Shown here: piece after piece, positions 1 to 7,409 of the stretch
How the letters are laid out: each line of letters begins with the position of its first letter
How positions within the stretch are numbered: the first letter of the stretch is position 1
Origin: Deinococcus hopiensis KR-140
GTDB taxonomy: Bacteria > Deinococcota > Deinococci > Deinococcales > Deinococcaceae
Length of the DNA: 64,000 nt
Direction: 5' to 3'
Assembly (NCBI RefSeq): GCF_900176165.1
Contig: NZ_FWWU01000008.1
Span: 243,501 to 307,500, forward strand
Translations under genes and position numbers: made by a program
Notes under the pieces: generated by a model
The model's input: only the letters and a program-made list of their open reading frames with translations
The model's database searches: none
What the model was told of the DNA's origin: nothing

Positions 1-153
1 GAGCTGGTCGATCCGCTTTTCCAGCCGGTCGATCAACGCCTGCTCGCTGGTCTTCGCGCTGCTCAGTCGGGCATTCAGGAAGCCCAGCCAGGCCACCAGG
101 ACCGTGCCGGCCAGGCTGAGCCCCCCAGTCACGATCACGGGATCAAGGGCCAT
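1..153 (-). CDS. Small membrane protein, 3' part beyond window
   Basis: The frame runs off the left edge, so only the first 51 residues are seen. An N-terminal hydrophobic stretch (about residues 4-24) is followed by a charged, coiled-coil-like segment. The ATG overlaps the end of the next membrane gene by 11 nt, so the two are probably coupled. A short phage protein with one TM segment and a charged tail, next to another membrane protein after the tail genes, suggests a holin or Rz-like lysis role. That is inference from position only. Confidence 0.55.
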   Translation of the reverse strand, partial: MALDPVIVTGGLSLAGTVLVAWLGFLNARLSSAKTSEQALIDRLEKRIDQL

Positions 154-574
154 GCTGCTCCCCTGGCTCGTTGATGCGGCGCGCAGACACGAGCTTGTAC
201 ACAATCACCAGCACGGTCCAGCCGTAGGTGGTTGTCTCCGTGAGGACCGTGCCGGAGCCGAGGATCAGGGACGTGGTGACGCCAATCCAGAAGAACAGCG
301 CCAGCAGGTACGCGATGCGCCTGCCCAGGTCCGTTGCGCTGAGTACGAGGGTCAGACCAGTCAGCACGGCCAGCCAGCCCCAGGCGGCCTGCGGGAGCCA
401 GGCCATGCCGTTGTAGCTCCGGGCAGTGGTGCTGTGAATCAGGTCCTGCTTCTGTAACAGAAAAACCATGCCGAAACCGAGGGTGTGCCCCGCGATGAGC
501 ATGCGCGCCAGGATGTGGCGGTCGTGGAGGTGGGCCCGGAACCGCTGGGGCCAGGTGCGGAGTAGGGGGGTCAT
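143..574 (-). CDS. Phage multi-span membrane protein, possible holin
   Basis: 143 residues. I chose the ATG at 574, because the 17 residues upstream look like read-through of a GC-rich leader and lie over a terminator-like hairpin. At least three hydrophobic segments are visible (around residues 30-40, 55-80 and 85-105), with a final one near 115-130. It follows the tail-fibre genes and precedes another small membrane gene, the usual place of a lysis cassette. No family was recognised and no endolysin is in the window to support the holin idea. Confidence 0.6.
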   Translation of the reverse strand: MTPLLRTWPQRFRAHLHDRHILARMLIAGHTLGFGMVFLLQKQDLIHSTTARSYNGMAWLPQAAWGWLAVLTGLTLVLSATDLGRRIAYLLALFFWIGVTTSLILGSGTVLTETTTYGWTVLVIVYKLVSARRINEPGEQHGP

Positions 575-593
575 GGGGACCTCTCTCCCGGCT

Positions 594-632
594 AAAAACG
601 AGAACCCGCCAGCGGCCGGGGGCACTGGCGGG
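594..632 (-). terminator. Rho-independent terminator, minus strand
   Basis: Perfect 8-bp stem (605-612 with 625-632) of CCCGCCAG type, followed on the minus strand by a T-rich run (594-604). It separates the 647-799 gene from the membrane genes. Confidence 0.6.
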
Positions 633-646
633 AGCGAGAGAGTTAT

Positions 647-799
647 TTACTGCAGGCCGAACATCCGCCGGATCAGCCCAAGCAGGCCGCGTCTGGGGCA
701 GCCGTCATGGGGGCCGAGCAGACCGGACCACATGCTGATCTTGCCGTCAGGGGCGGGGGGCGGAGTGGGAGGGGTGGAGGGGGAATTCGTGTCGCTCAT
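647..799 (-). CDS. Small proline-rich phage protein
   Basis: 50 residues. The ATG at 799 has a strong ribosome-binding site (GGAGGAG) just upstream on the minus strand. The N-terminal half is Ser/Thr/Pro-rich and the C-terminal half basic, with a Trp. No family was recognised. It is flanked by terminator hairpins on both sides, so it may be its own short transcript or one step in a read-through series. Confidence 0.5.
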   Translation of the reverse strand: MSDTNSPSTPPTPPPAPDGKISMWSGLLGPHDGCPRRGLLGLIRRMFGLQ

Positions 800-817
800 A
801 GCAGCTCCTCCCCGGCC

Positions 818-853
818 AAAGAAAGACCCGCCAGCGGGCCGGGGCGCTGGCGG
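818..853 (-). terminator. Rho-independent terminator, minus strand
   Basis: Perfect 9-bp stem CCGCCAGCG (828-836) with CGCTGGCGG (845-853), followed on the minus strand by GTCTTTCTTT. The stem sequence is nearly the same as the one at 605-632, so these are related terminators. Confidence 0.65.
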
Positions 854-941
854 AGCAACAAGGGGATGGCGTGGTGAACCTGAAAACGAAATCAGATACA
901 CAACATTACGTCGGGCTGAAATCCATGCCCCACGCTGAGCC

Positions 942-1151
942 ATGAACGTCACCAGGTACAGCGGGTCCGGCGTCGAGCTGGAGGTGAACGGAGAAACGCT
1001 CCGAGCGACACGCCGGGTGGACCGCTATGTAAAACCCGGGAAATGGCGCAGGCCTTCGGAGTACGTCGAGATCTGGTGCCTGGAAGACGGCCGGGAAGTA
1101 CGGATCAGCCGCATGGGTAACGCACAAACCTGGACCGCCCGCTATCGGTAA
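942..1151 (+). CDS. Small plus-strand protein within the minus-strand tail region
   Basis: 69 residues, beginning MNVTRYSGSG. The composition is protein-like (beta-rich, charged, with two Trp), while the antisense frames are not. No clear ribosome-binding site precedes the ATG. It lies between two minus-strand terminators, opposite to every neighbour, which is typical of a moron with its own promoter. No family was recognised. Confidence 0.5.
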   Translation: MNVTRYSGSGVELEVNGETLRATRRVDRYVKPGKWRRPSEYVEIWCLEDGREVRISRMGNAQTWTARYR

Positions 1152-1181
1152 CCCTCCCGCCTCCGGACAGCGGGGTGGGGA

Positions 1182-1352
1182 TCAGCGCATGAGCAACTGC
1201 ATGAGCATGAGGGTGGCCAAGACGACGGCGACTGTCAGGAGGGTCATCCAAAAGGCATCATTGCGTCCGAGCCGCCAGCGGAATTTGCGGAACAAGCGCT
1301 TCACGCCAGGAGTGTAGGCACCGTTCTTCAGCTGCTCTCCATGCTTGTTCAC
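1182..1352 (-). CDS. Small single-span membrane protein
   Basis: 56 residues from a GTG at 1352, preceded by GGAGAAGAGG. The first 30 residues are basic. A hydrophobic segment rich in Leu, Val, Thr and Met (about residues 34-54) ends the protein: N-in, C-terminal anchor. It could belong to the lysis or host-surface functions after the tail genes. No family was recognised. Confidence 0.5.
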   Translation of the reverse strand: MNKHGEQLKNGAYTPGVKRLFRKFRWRLGRNDAFWMTLLTVAVVLATLMLMQLLMR

Positions 1353-1369
1353 CCTGCCTCTTCTCCCGG

Positions 1370-1398
1370 TCAAAGAAAGACCCGCCAGGGGGCCGGGC
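1370..1398 (-). terminator. Degenerate terminator hairpin, minus strand
   Basis: Imperfect GC stem followed on the minus strand by TCTTTCTTTG, the same tail as at 818-827. It lies between the 1406-2881 tail gene and the small membrane gene. Confidence 0.4.
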
Positions 1399-1405
1399 AA
1401 TCACA

Positions 1406-2881
1406 TCAGAGCCATTCAAGCGGCAAGCGGAAATGCTCCTGACCGCCCGCACGGACGGTGTAGATGTACTCCACCCCGTCTGCCGTCTTGACGTACTTCG
1501 CCCTCTTCCCGTCGTAGGCAACCCCCACCGCGAAGGGAAGGATCGGCGCTGGCTCCAATACACCCGTGACGAGGTCGAAGACGAACGCCCTGACTGAAGA
1601 ATCCCGGATGATGAAGATTTTTCGCCGCCCCGTAAGGACCGTGGAGGAGGTGCCGGTCGTGATGGTCTCTCCGCCCCAGTACGTCGCTGGCGTAGACCAG
1701 GTGTTCGTCCCGATGTTGTAGAGGTAGAAATTCGCCGTCGCCCCCCCACGCAGAGCCATCAGGAAGAACGGGGCCTCGGAGCGCCCGTACATGAGGTTCC
1801 CGCCGCCTGAAATGCCTGCAGGCGCAGCCGCCAGGAGTGCGGACCACGCCGGCGCGGTGGTCTGGAGCAGGTCAATGCGGTACAGGGCCGTGCTGGCGTT
1901 GCCCGGCTGGTAGTACAAAAAATCGCTGCTGGGCACGATGCGGAACACGCTGGTCGCGTCCGGTGCGGTCGTCCAGGGTCCCGTGCGCGGGTTGCCTGTG
2001 GTGGCCGCCGCGAGCGTCAGGGTATCCACCGTGTTGCTCGCGATACGGCGCCGCTGGCCCGCTCCTGTGCCCGCCGTGATCATCACGTCGCTGTTCGCGT
2101 ACATGTTGACCGTCCAGGCCGCACCGGTATACACGAGCGTGGTCGTGCTGCCGCCCGTCGCCGTCGCCCCCGGCAACTCCAGGACGAACGTGTCCCCCGC
2201 GGCGAGCGCACTGGGCAGTGCAGCGCTGAGGGTGAGCAGGGGGCCGCTCGTGGCGGTTGGAGCGCCCACGGCAGAGACGTGCCGGATCTGTCCGGCCTGG
2301 GCGCCGCTCGTTACGCGCAGTTGCAGCCCGACGTGACCAGCCCAGAAGCCAGCGCCTGCTGTGCCCGCGACGACCGTGGTGGTGTTGCCAGTGGCGAGCG
2401 CTGTGCCGGTGTCCACCGTGATCGGAACATCCGTGTCCAACGGGAGCGTGAAGCTGGCACTGAGGTTCGAGGCGGCCGGGAGCACCGGGGCCAGGGTGGC
2501 GACAGCGTACGGTTGGCAGACCACGCCCAGGATGGTCACAGCGGACAGGTTGAGATTGAAGATTTGCCAGCTCGTGAGGGCGGTTCCGTGCATGATGTAA
2601 AGCACGTTGCGCAGAGCGTCGTACTCGACCTCAATCCCCTGGTTACCGCTGATGAGGTTCGCCATCCACTGCCACCCACCATCCCAGGTGTCGTAGCGCC
2701 ACAGCGTGGTGGTGCTGGCCGATCCCGCCGTGGTCGTGCCGTACTGAAACACCCAGTAGATGTACCTTTTCCCGTCGTAGGTGTTGCTCGCGCCGGGGTA
2801 AGAGGGGCCGGGCTGGACAAAGGGGAGCCACTGCCAGCTCGGCATGTCCACGCCCTTTTTCAGGTTGTAATTCACGGGCAT
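1406..2881 (-). CDS. Tail-tip/adhesin-like structural protein
   Basis: 491 residues. The ATG at 2881 has AAGGAGA eight bases upstream. The sequence is rich in Gly, Thr, Ala and aromatic residues, with repeated Tyr-Asp-Gly-Lys and Trp motifs in both end thirds (for example YDGKRYIYWVFQYG near residue 37 and AYDGKRAKY near 457), as in beta-propeller/Kelch-like proteins. The middle (about 150-310) is a low-complexity Thr/Ala/Gly beta region. Being the distal large gene of the tail operon, it may recognise the host surface. No named family was recognised; the function is inferred from position and composition. Confidence 0.6.
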   Translation of the reverse strand: MPVNYNLKKGVDMPSWQWLPFVQPGPSYPGASNTYDGKRYIYWVFQYGTTTAGSASTTTLWRYDTWDGGWQWMANLISGNQGIEVEYDALRNVLYIMHGTALTSWQIFNLNLSAVTILGVVCQPYAVATLAPVLPAASNLSASFTLPLDTDVPITVDTGTALATGNTTTVVAGTAGAGFWAGHVGLQLRVTSGAQAGQIRHVSAVGAPTATSGPLLTLSAALPSALAAGDTFVLELPGATATGGSTTTLVYTGAAWTVNMYANSDVMITAGTGAGQRRRIASNTVDTLTLAAATTGNPRTGPWTTAPDATSVFRIVPSSDFLYYQPGNASTALYRIDLLQTTAPAWSALLAAAPAGISGGGNLMYGRSEAPFFLMALRGGATANFYLYNIGTNTWSTPATYWGGETITTGTSSTVLTGRRKIFIIRDSSVRAFVFDLVTGVLEPAPILPFAVGVAYDGKRAKYVKTADGVEYIYTVRAGGQEHFRLPLEWL

Positions 2882-2894
2882 TGGTCAGGTCTCC

Positions 2895-3239
2895 TTAAGT
2901 GATGGTCCAGCGGTTACGTGCAGCCTGAGCGGTCTGCATGGACAGCTCACGCCATTCCTCACGGGCGTCGACCGAATTTGGGGAGCCTGTGCCGTAGTAC
3001 AGGGGGTAGACGTTGCTCGCGCCCCAGTACTGCGCAACCGTGTGGCCACCGCCCACGATGTTGACGTTCATCGCGTCCTGTACGGTGCGCGCGTAAGGCC
3101 GCTGGGGCGTCAGGACATCAACCAGCCGCTGAAAAATGCTACTCAGCTGCTGGAGCGTGTCATCGGTTGCCGCCTTGTTGTTCAGGGCTGCGAGCGTCGT
3201 TTCCGTCGCCACCCCGTCGAATGCGTTTCTCAGCGCCAT
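2895..3239 (-). CDS. Small tail-associated protein
   Basis: 114 residues from the ATG at 3239. The N-terminal half is helical and polar (LQQLSSIFQRLVDVL), and the C-terminal half has aromatic residues and ends in NRWTIT. It lies 2 nt after the end of the preceding gene and 13 nt before the adhesin-like gene, so it is cotranscribed with them. A chaperone or connector for the tail-tip protein is possible. No family was recognised. Confidence 0.55.
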   Translation of the reverse strand: MALRNAFDGVATETTLAALNNKAATDDTLQQLSSIFQRLVDVLTPQRPYARTVQDAMNVNIVGGGHTVAQYWGASNVYPLYYGTGSPNSVDAREEWRELSMQTAQAARNRWTIT

Positions 3240-3241
3240 TT

Positions 3242-3478
3242 TTAGCTCCCGTCCTCGATCCAGAGGGTGTAGCTGTTGCCGTCTGCCCCCAGGCCGGTCT
3301 GGACCCAGAGGTATTTCGCCCCGGCGGGCACCACCGGCTGGGTGGGCTGCACATAGAGATCCGGCGCGCCCTCCAGCCCGTTCAGGCGCGTCTCTGTGCT
3401 GTCCACACGCTGCCCAAGGGCTTTGATCGCGCTGCCAATACGGGTGGCGAGCGCGGAGAGTCGCGTCTCCAGGCTCAT
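3242..3478 (-). CDS. Small fibre-like phage protein
   Basis: 78 residues. The first 35 form a likely coiled coil (heptad-like Leu/Ile/Val spacing). The rest is beta-like, ending in LWIEDGS. Its N-terminus (MSLETRLSALATRIG) resembles that of the next gene upstream (MSLELKLRDLITRLG), which suggests a shared trimerisation or attachment module. The 4-nt ATGA overlap with 3475-3969 points to translational coupling. Confidence 0.55.
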   Translation of the reverse strand: MSLETRLSALATRIGSAIKALGQRVDSTETRLNGLEGAPDLYVQPTQPVVPAGAKYLWVQTGLGADGNSYTLWIEDGS

Positions 3479-3969
3479 GGGGCCAGCGCCGCATTGAAGT
3501 CGGCCACCAGGTCACGCTCGGTGTCCCCGATGGCTGCCGCCGCCTGCGCACCAATGTTGTCCCGCGCCTGTGCCTGCTGCCCCGCAGTGAGCACCTGGGC
3601 CGCGTCGAAACGCACCCGGTTCCCCACGGCCGTCGTCAGGGCCGCCAGCCCACTCTCGTCTGCGGCGAGTTGGTCGACCAGTTCCTTCAGGGTGTCCAGC
3701 GCGGTGGGTGCGCCGTTCACCAGAGCGGAGATCGCGGCGCTGATGCGGGCCTCGGTCTTCTGGCTGCTGTAGGTCTTGCTCGCGCTGACACTGCTGTCAT
3801 CGATCTGCGTGCTGGCGAGCACCTGCGCGCGCAGCTCGTTCAGCGCGGCCACCAGGTTCGTTTTGTCGGTCGTGGTCAGGCTAGCGAGAGTACCGATCGT
3901 GGTCCGTACCGCCTTGAACTCGGTGCCAAGGCGGGTGATGAGATCACGGAGTTTCAGTTCCAGGCTCAT
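3475..3969 (-). CDS. Tail fibre-like coiled-coil protein
   Basis: 164 residues. Long amphipathic helices (about residues 1-70), then the segment SSQKTEARISAAISALVNGA and a repeat-like part resembling the shaft elements seen in many phage tail fibres. It ends in a helical tail. Start ATG at 3969 with AAAGGAG nearby (minus strand). Probably part of a trimeric fibre; the adhesin itself is more likely one of the larger neighbours. Confidence 0.55.
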   Translation of the reverse strand: MSLELKLRDLITRLGTEFKAVRTTIGTLASLTTTDKTNLVAALNELRAQVLASTQIDDSSVSASKTYSSQKTEARISAAISALVNGAPTALDTLKELVDQLAADESGLAALTTAVGNRVRFDAAQVLTAGQQAQARDNIGAQAAAAIGDTERDLVADFNAALAP

Positions 3970-3979
3970 GGGTGCTCCT

Positions 3980-4612
3980 TTACAGCAACTGGTTTTCGAA
4001 CCAGAGGGCGAGGTCAGCGACGTCCAACTCCGACTTGTCGGCCTTGGTTGTTTCGACTGCCGTCAGGCGCGTGGCGTGATCGCGGACATTGCCCGCGAGG
4101 TTCTCCTCGACGCGCTCCAGTAGAGCGACGCGGTCGAGCGTGGCCGTGCGGGTGGTCGCAATTACGGGAAGCATGACCGGCTGCCCGTCTGGGGAGCGCA
4201 GGGTCAGCGGCGAGAACAGATTGGGGGCGTTGCGCTCCCCCGGCTGGAGGGTCCCGGGATCGTCCCAGAGGGTGTACTGGTTGCCCCAACCGTCGCGCAA
4301 GGCCACAATCTCACCGAAGCCCGGGGGCACCGAGAAGCGGGCCTGGTCAGGAGCACCGGCTCCGGAGAGCGGCACCATCTCGTGCTCGATCTCGGCATAC
4401 GCCAGCCGGTCGACGCCCTGCTCCAGCGCGGTCAGGCGTACGTCCAGCGGCGCCACATCGGCGTCGTTGCCGGGTTCCCCTTGCACGCCGGGCGGGCCGG
4501 GCACTGCGACAGCCAGGGAGACCTCAATGCCACCGATGACCTCGTGTGGGGCTTCGACCGTGCCGCCACCCTGCACGCCGCCGACGCTAATGCGGTCGAG
4601 GTCAAGGGCCAC
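3980..4612 (-). CDS. Tail fibre protein with short collagen-like segment
   Basis: 210 residues. A Gly-X-Y segment (GPPGVQGEPGNDAD, about residues 38-51) is a short collagen-like triple-helix motif common in phage fibres. It is followed by a coiled coil (LDVRLTALEQGVDRL), a beta domain with a Trp-Gly-Asn-Gln-Tyr-Thr-Leu motif (about 110), and a C-terminal coiled coil. The motif NQYTLWDD is echoed by NSYTLWIEDG in the 3242-3478 product, suggesting modular reuse. It overlaps the next upstream gene by 11 nt. Confidence 0.6.
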   Translation of the reverse strand: MALDLDRISVGGVQGGGTVEAPHEVIGGIEVSLAVAVPGPPGVQGEPGNDADVAPLDVRLTALEQGVDRLAYAEIEHEMVPLSGAGAPDQARFSVPPGFGEIVALRDGWGNQYTLWDDPGTLQPGERNAPNLFSPLTLRSPDGQPVMLPVIATTRTATLDRVALLERVEENLAGNVRDHATRLTAVETTKADKSELDVADLALWFENQLL

Positions 4613-5039
4613 GGGTCACGTCCTTGCGGACCTTCAGACGGCCCGAGGCGATGGTCCACACAAGGTCCCCGAGTGGGTGCCCCGGGCGCGGCTCTGTGAG
4701 CTGTAGGTCGTAGTACAGGCCTTTCGCTGGACTGGGGAGGCCCTCCATGCGGGTTGCCGGGACGTGCAGGGCGATGCCGGAGACAGGAACTGTTCCGTCT
4801 GCAGCATCTTCAGGGAGGGGAAGGGTCACGATCTCCACTGCCCCGTCCACGTCGCTGGCATCCACGAGGGGCTCAGGGTCGTCGGGGGACTCACGCACCT
4901 GGAAGCGGAGGCCGGTGAAGCGGGCCTTAAGTTCGGCCACGTCGACGGGAGACATGGGAGCGCCGCCAACCTCCAGGGGCAGGAGGCGCTCCAGACTGTC
5001 CCCGCGCACGGCCGTGAAATCCAGAAGGGTCGTTTTCAT
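4602..5039 (-). CDS. Phage tail-associated beta protein
   Basis: 145 residues from the ATG at 5039 with GAGGTG upstream. The composition resembles small BppU/neck-like N-terminal domains that lie upstream of phage fibres: an acidic, beta-rich domain with TLLDFTAVRGDSLERLLPLE at the start and YYDLQLTEP near the end. That family link is tentative. The gene starts a transcription segment just after a terminator hairpin. Confidence 0.5.
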   Translation of the reverse strand: MKTTLLDFTAVRGDSLERLLPLEVGGAPMSPVDVAELKARFTGLRFQVRESPDDPEPLVDASDVDGAVEIVTLPLPEDAADGTVPVSGIALHVPATRMEGLPSPAKGLYYDLQLTEPRPGHPLGDLVWTIASGRLKVRKDVTRGP

Positions 5040-5049
5040 GGCACCTCGC

Positions 5050-5077
5050 AAAAGCCCCAGCCGGTGAGGACTGGGGC
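5050..5077 (-). terminator. Rho-independent terminator, minus strand
   Basis: Perfect 7-bp stem GCCCCAG (5054-5060) with CTGGGGC (5071-5077), followed on the minus strand by TTTTG. It sits between the SGNH protein gene and the next tail gene, 10 nt before the start of that gene, so it may attenuate rather than fully stop transcription. Confidence 0.55.
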
Positions 5078-5094
5078 GGGGAGAAAGGGTGGGG

Positions 5095-6594
5095 TTACTG
5101 GGCACTGATGGACTTGACCAGGCGCGTGCCGGACCCAATGGTGCTGATCCCGAAAGCATCCGCCACCATCGGATCGTCCGCCACGGTGGCAGTAGCGCTC
5201 GCAGGCCGGACCCCACTGCCCGCATCCCACATCCGCAACTCCATCTGTCCGCCCCCGCGCTGCACCTCCACCCAAACGTCATTACTGGGGATGTCCGGAC
5301 CGTTTGCCCCTATGAATGTGGTGGTCACGTTGGTGCCCTGCAGAATCCCAGCGTCAAGCCGCGCTGTCGGGTTGGCTGCCGCTTTGTAGACCCAGATGCA
5401 AATGGCGCGGTTGTCGGACAGCCGGTGGAAGGCCCGCAGCATGACGCCGTTGCCCGGCGACGCGAGGAAGTTCGCCGTGGTGAACCGCATCGCCACTCGC
5501 GTCACGCCCTCCGGAAGGGCGTGCAGGATGCCCCTCGGCTGAGTATCGAACGGCGCGGCCACCTCCAACCCCGAGGCGGTCACCGTCCCTGACTCGCCGT
5601 ACACAATCCACCCCTCCCGCCCGGAGAGGTTGCCAGCAGAGAGGTCAGCGAACGTGCGGCTGTAGTTCGGCGTCGGCGGGGGCAGCACTGTGCCGCTCGC
5701 CCCTGTCGCGCGCATATCAACGTATTGCGCGATCAGCGTGTCACCAGAGCCCGTAGGGTGCAGGTTGTCGCTGTTCATAAACCCGCCTGGCCCACTCAGC
5801 CAGGGGGCCAGGTCCCGGCCTGTCTCAATAAGCTCCACTCTGCCGGGGAACTCGCGCATCAGTTGGGCGGCCACGTCGCGCTTTGCCTGACGCACCATCT
5901 CCATCGTGTACGTGAAGCCAGTCCCCCTGCGCGTGCCTTCCGCGTAATCACCTCGCCACAGCGGCGTGCAGACGTGGTAGAAGCAAGGCCCCCTGTTCAA
6001 GGTCCCGCGCCCCATAACCAAAGAGGCCCCGTAGATCGTGGACGTGTCGGTGCTGCCCGGCACTCCCAGGGGCAGATTCTGGTCGAAATCGTTCGCGCCG
6101 CCCATGTCAAAAACGTGCCCCCCGAAGCCGAGTGGCACCAGTGTGGGGTACCGGGACACCATCGGGTCTGTGCCGCCGACAGCGACCGTGCTGCCGTCCA
6201 CGCCGCCGTTGATGACCGAGCATCCCCGGAGGGCGGCCAGCTTGTTGAGCCATGACCCGGCATTGTCCCCGGCCAGATAGCCCCTCATGATGCTGTCGCC
6301 AATGCCGATCATCTCGGCAGTCCCCACCCAGGAGCCGGGCGTGGAATTGATGGTGATGGTGCCCGTGTCCGGATCCTGCTCCAGCGTGATCCCCGCGCCC
6401 GCCTGTAGGAGGGCTGCGATAGCGTCCTGCACATCGACAACTTGACCCACAGGGCTGGCCACCACGGGGGAGGTATTGCTCGTGACATAGAGCGTGATCG
6501 GCTGATTCACAGCGCTCTGCACGAAGTACAAAGTGTTAGAAACGAGGTCACCCGGTAACGCTGAGACCTTGAAAAACTTGACCCGTTCGCTCAC
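5095..6594 (-). CDS. Tail protein with SGNH/GDSL hydrolase domain
   Basis: 499 residues. The GTG at 6594 overlaps the previous stop (GTGA) and has GGAAGGAG upstream. Residues 1-90 form an attachment-type N-terminal domain. An SGNH hydrolase fold follows, with block I GIGDSI (Ser101), the Gly block INGGVDGS (about 129), GGANDF (Asn168) and the catalytic pair DNLHP (Asp276, His279). Residues about 310-499 are beta-rich, like a lectin or carbohydrate-binding domain. The enzyme would remove acyl groups from, or cleave esters in, surface glycans during adsorption. The substrate is not predictable from sequence. Confidence 0.75.
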   Translation of the reverse strand: MSERVKFFKVSALPGDLVSNTLYFVQSAVNQPITLYVTSNTSPVVASPVGQVVDVQDAIAALLQAGAGITLEQDPDTGTITINSTPGSWVGTAEMIGIGDSIMRGYLAGDNAGSWLNKLAALRGCSVINGGVDGSTVAVGGTDPMVSRYPTLVPLGFGGHVFDMGGANDFDQNLPLGVPGSTDTSTIYGASLVMGRGTLNRGPCFYHVCTPLWRGDYAEGTRRGTGFTYTMEMVRQAKRDVAAQLMREFPGRVELIETGRDLAPWLSGPGGFMNSDNLHPTGSGDTLIAQYVDMRATGASGTVLPPPTPNYSRTFADLSAGNLSGREGWIVYGESGTVTASGLEVAAPFDTQPRGILHALPEGVTRVAMRFTTANFLASPGNGVMLRAFHRLSDNRAICIWVYKAAANPTARLDAGILQGTNVTTTFIGANGPDIPSNDVWVEVQRGGGQMELRMWDAGSGVRPASATATVADDPMVADAFGISTIGSGTRLVKSISAQ

Positions 6595-7409
6595 CAGCCC
6601 ACTCCTTCCCAGTACACGCCGTCTGCTTCCACATCCGGCAGCACGCCGTCCGGCTCCAGCACAGCCGGGCGGAAACTGAGCGTCCCCGACAGGCCCGCCG
6701 AGAGCGTGACCGTCCGCATGCCCGGTTTCAGCGAGGGCTGAGGCCCGGTGAGCGCTGTCCGCACGTCCACCCCGCCCCGCGTCACACTCCAGACGCCTGG
6801 CGTCGCATCGATCACGAGGGTTTGCCCCGCCTGCAGGGTGCCGTGCCAGGTGCTGACTCCCGCGTCCGTCGTCACGCTCGGGTTCACCACCGCTTGTGCA
6901 GCTGTCAGAGTGAGGCGAGGCGTTACCGGTCCCTCGCCCAGCACGTTGACCGCGTTGTTTCCCGCTACCAGTGCCCCCGTCACCTCGGGGAGGAGCCAGT
7001 ACGCGAGCGCAGGCTCGAACACGGCCGTCACCCTCGCTCCTTCGCTCACCGCTGCGTAATGAACGGGCTTGATGCTGCTCCACCGCGCGATAGGCAGCTC
7101 CGCGTTCCCTTTCTGCACCCAGCGTGTGAGAATCGCGGCCCTCGTCACCTGCCCTTTCAACTCACGCACGTGCGCCCGCGTGGTGCCCCACGCGCCCACC
7201 GTGACCGAGTAGCTGCCTGGGACCAGCGCGTCTGTCCCCGTGTAAATGCGGCTCCCAATCCCGGGAATGGTCTCCACCTGACCGGCGGGCGTCAGGCTGA
7301 ACAGTTCCTCCTCCGCCACGCCCACCAGGTGGCTGCCCACCTGCTCCTGACACACCGCGAACAGCGGTTGCCTGTTCGCATCCAGCCACCGCATCGGTTC
7401 AACCGTCAC
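6591..7409 (-). CDS. Tail-tip/baseplate structural protein
   Basis: 272 residues. Two or three beta domains follow the short N-terminus MTVEPMRWLD. The central part resembles Ig-like or carbohydrate-binding repeats (PLTLTAAQ, WSVTRGGVDV). It overlaps the larger tail gene upstream by 11 nt and the SGNH gene downstream by 4 nt, so the three are translated as a block. Position after the tape measure and one large tail protein fits a baseplate hub or distal tail component. No family was recognised with certainty. Confidence 0.55.
   Translation of the reverse strand: MTVEPMRWLDANRQPLFAVCQEQVGSHLVGVAEEELFSLTPAGQVETIPGIGSRIYTGTDALVPGSYSVTVGAWGTTRAHVRELKGQVTRAAILTRWVQKGNAELPIARWSSIKPVHYAAVSEGARVTAVFEPALAYWLLPEVTGALVAGNNAVNVLGEGPVTPRLTLTAAQAVVNPSVTTDAGVSTWHGTLQAGQTLVIDATPGVWSVTRGGVDVRTALTGPQPSLKPGMRTVTLSAGLSGTLSFRPAVLEPDGVLPDVEADGVYWEGVGW

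Noticed and set aside
143..625. Longer start for the membrane protein at 625
   Set aside because: The 17 added residues come from the terminator-like region and look unlike a membrane protein N-terminus.
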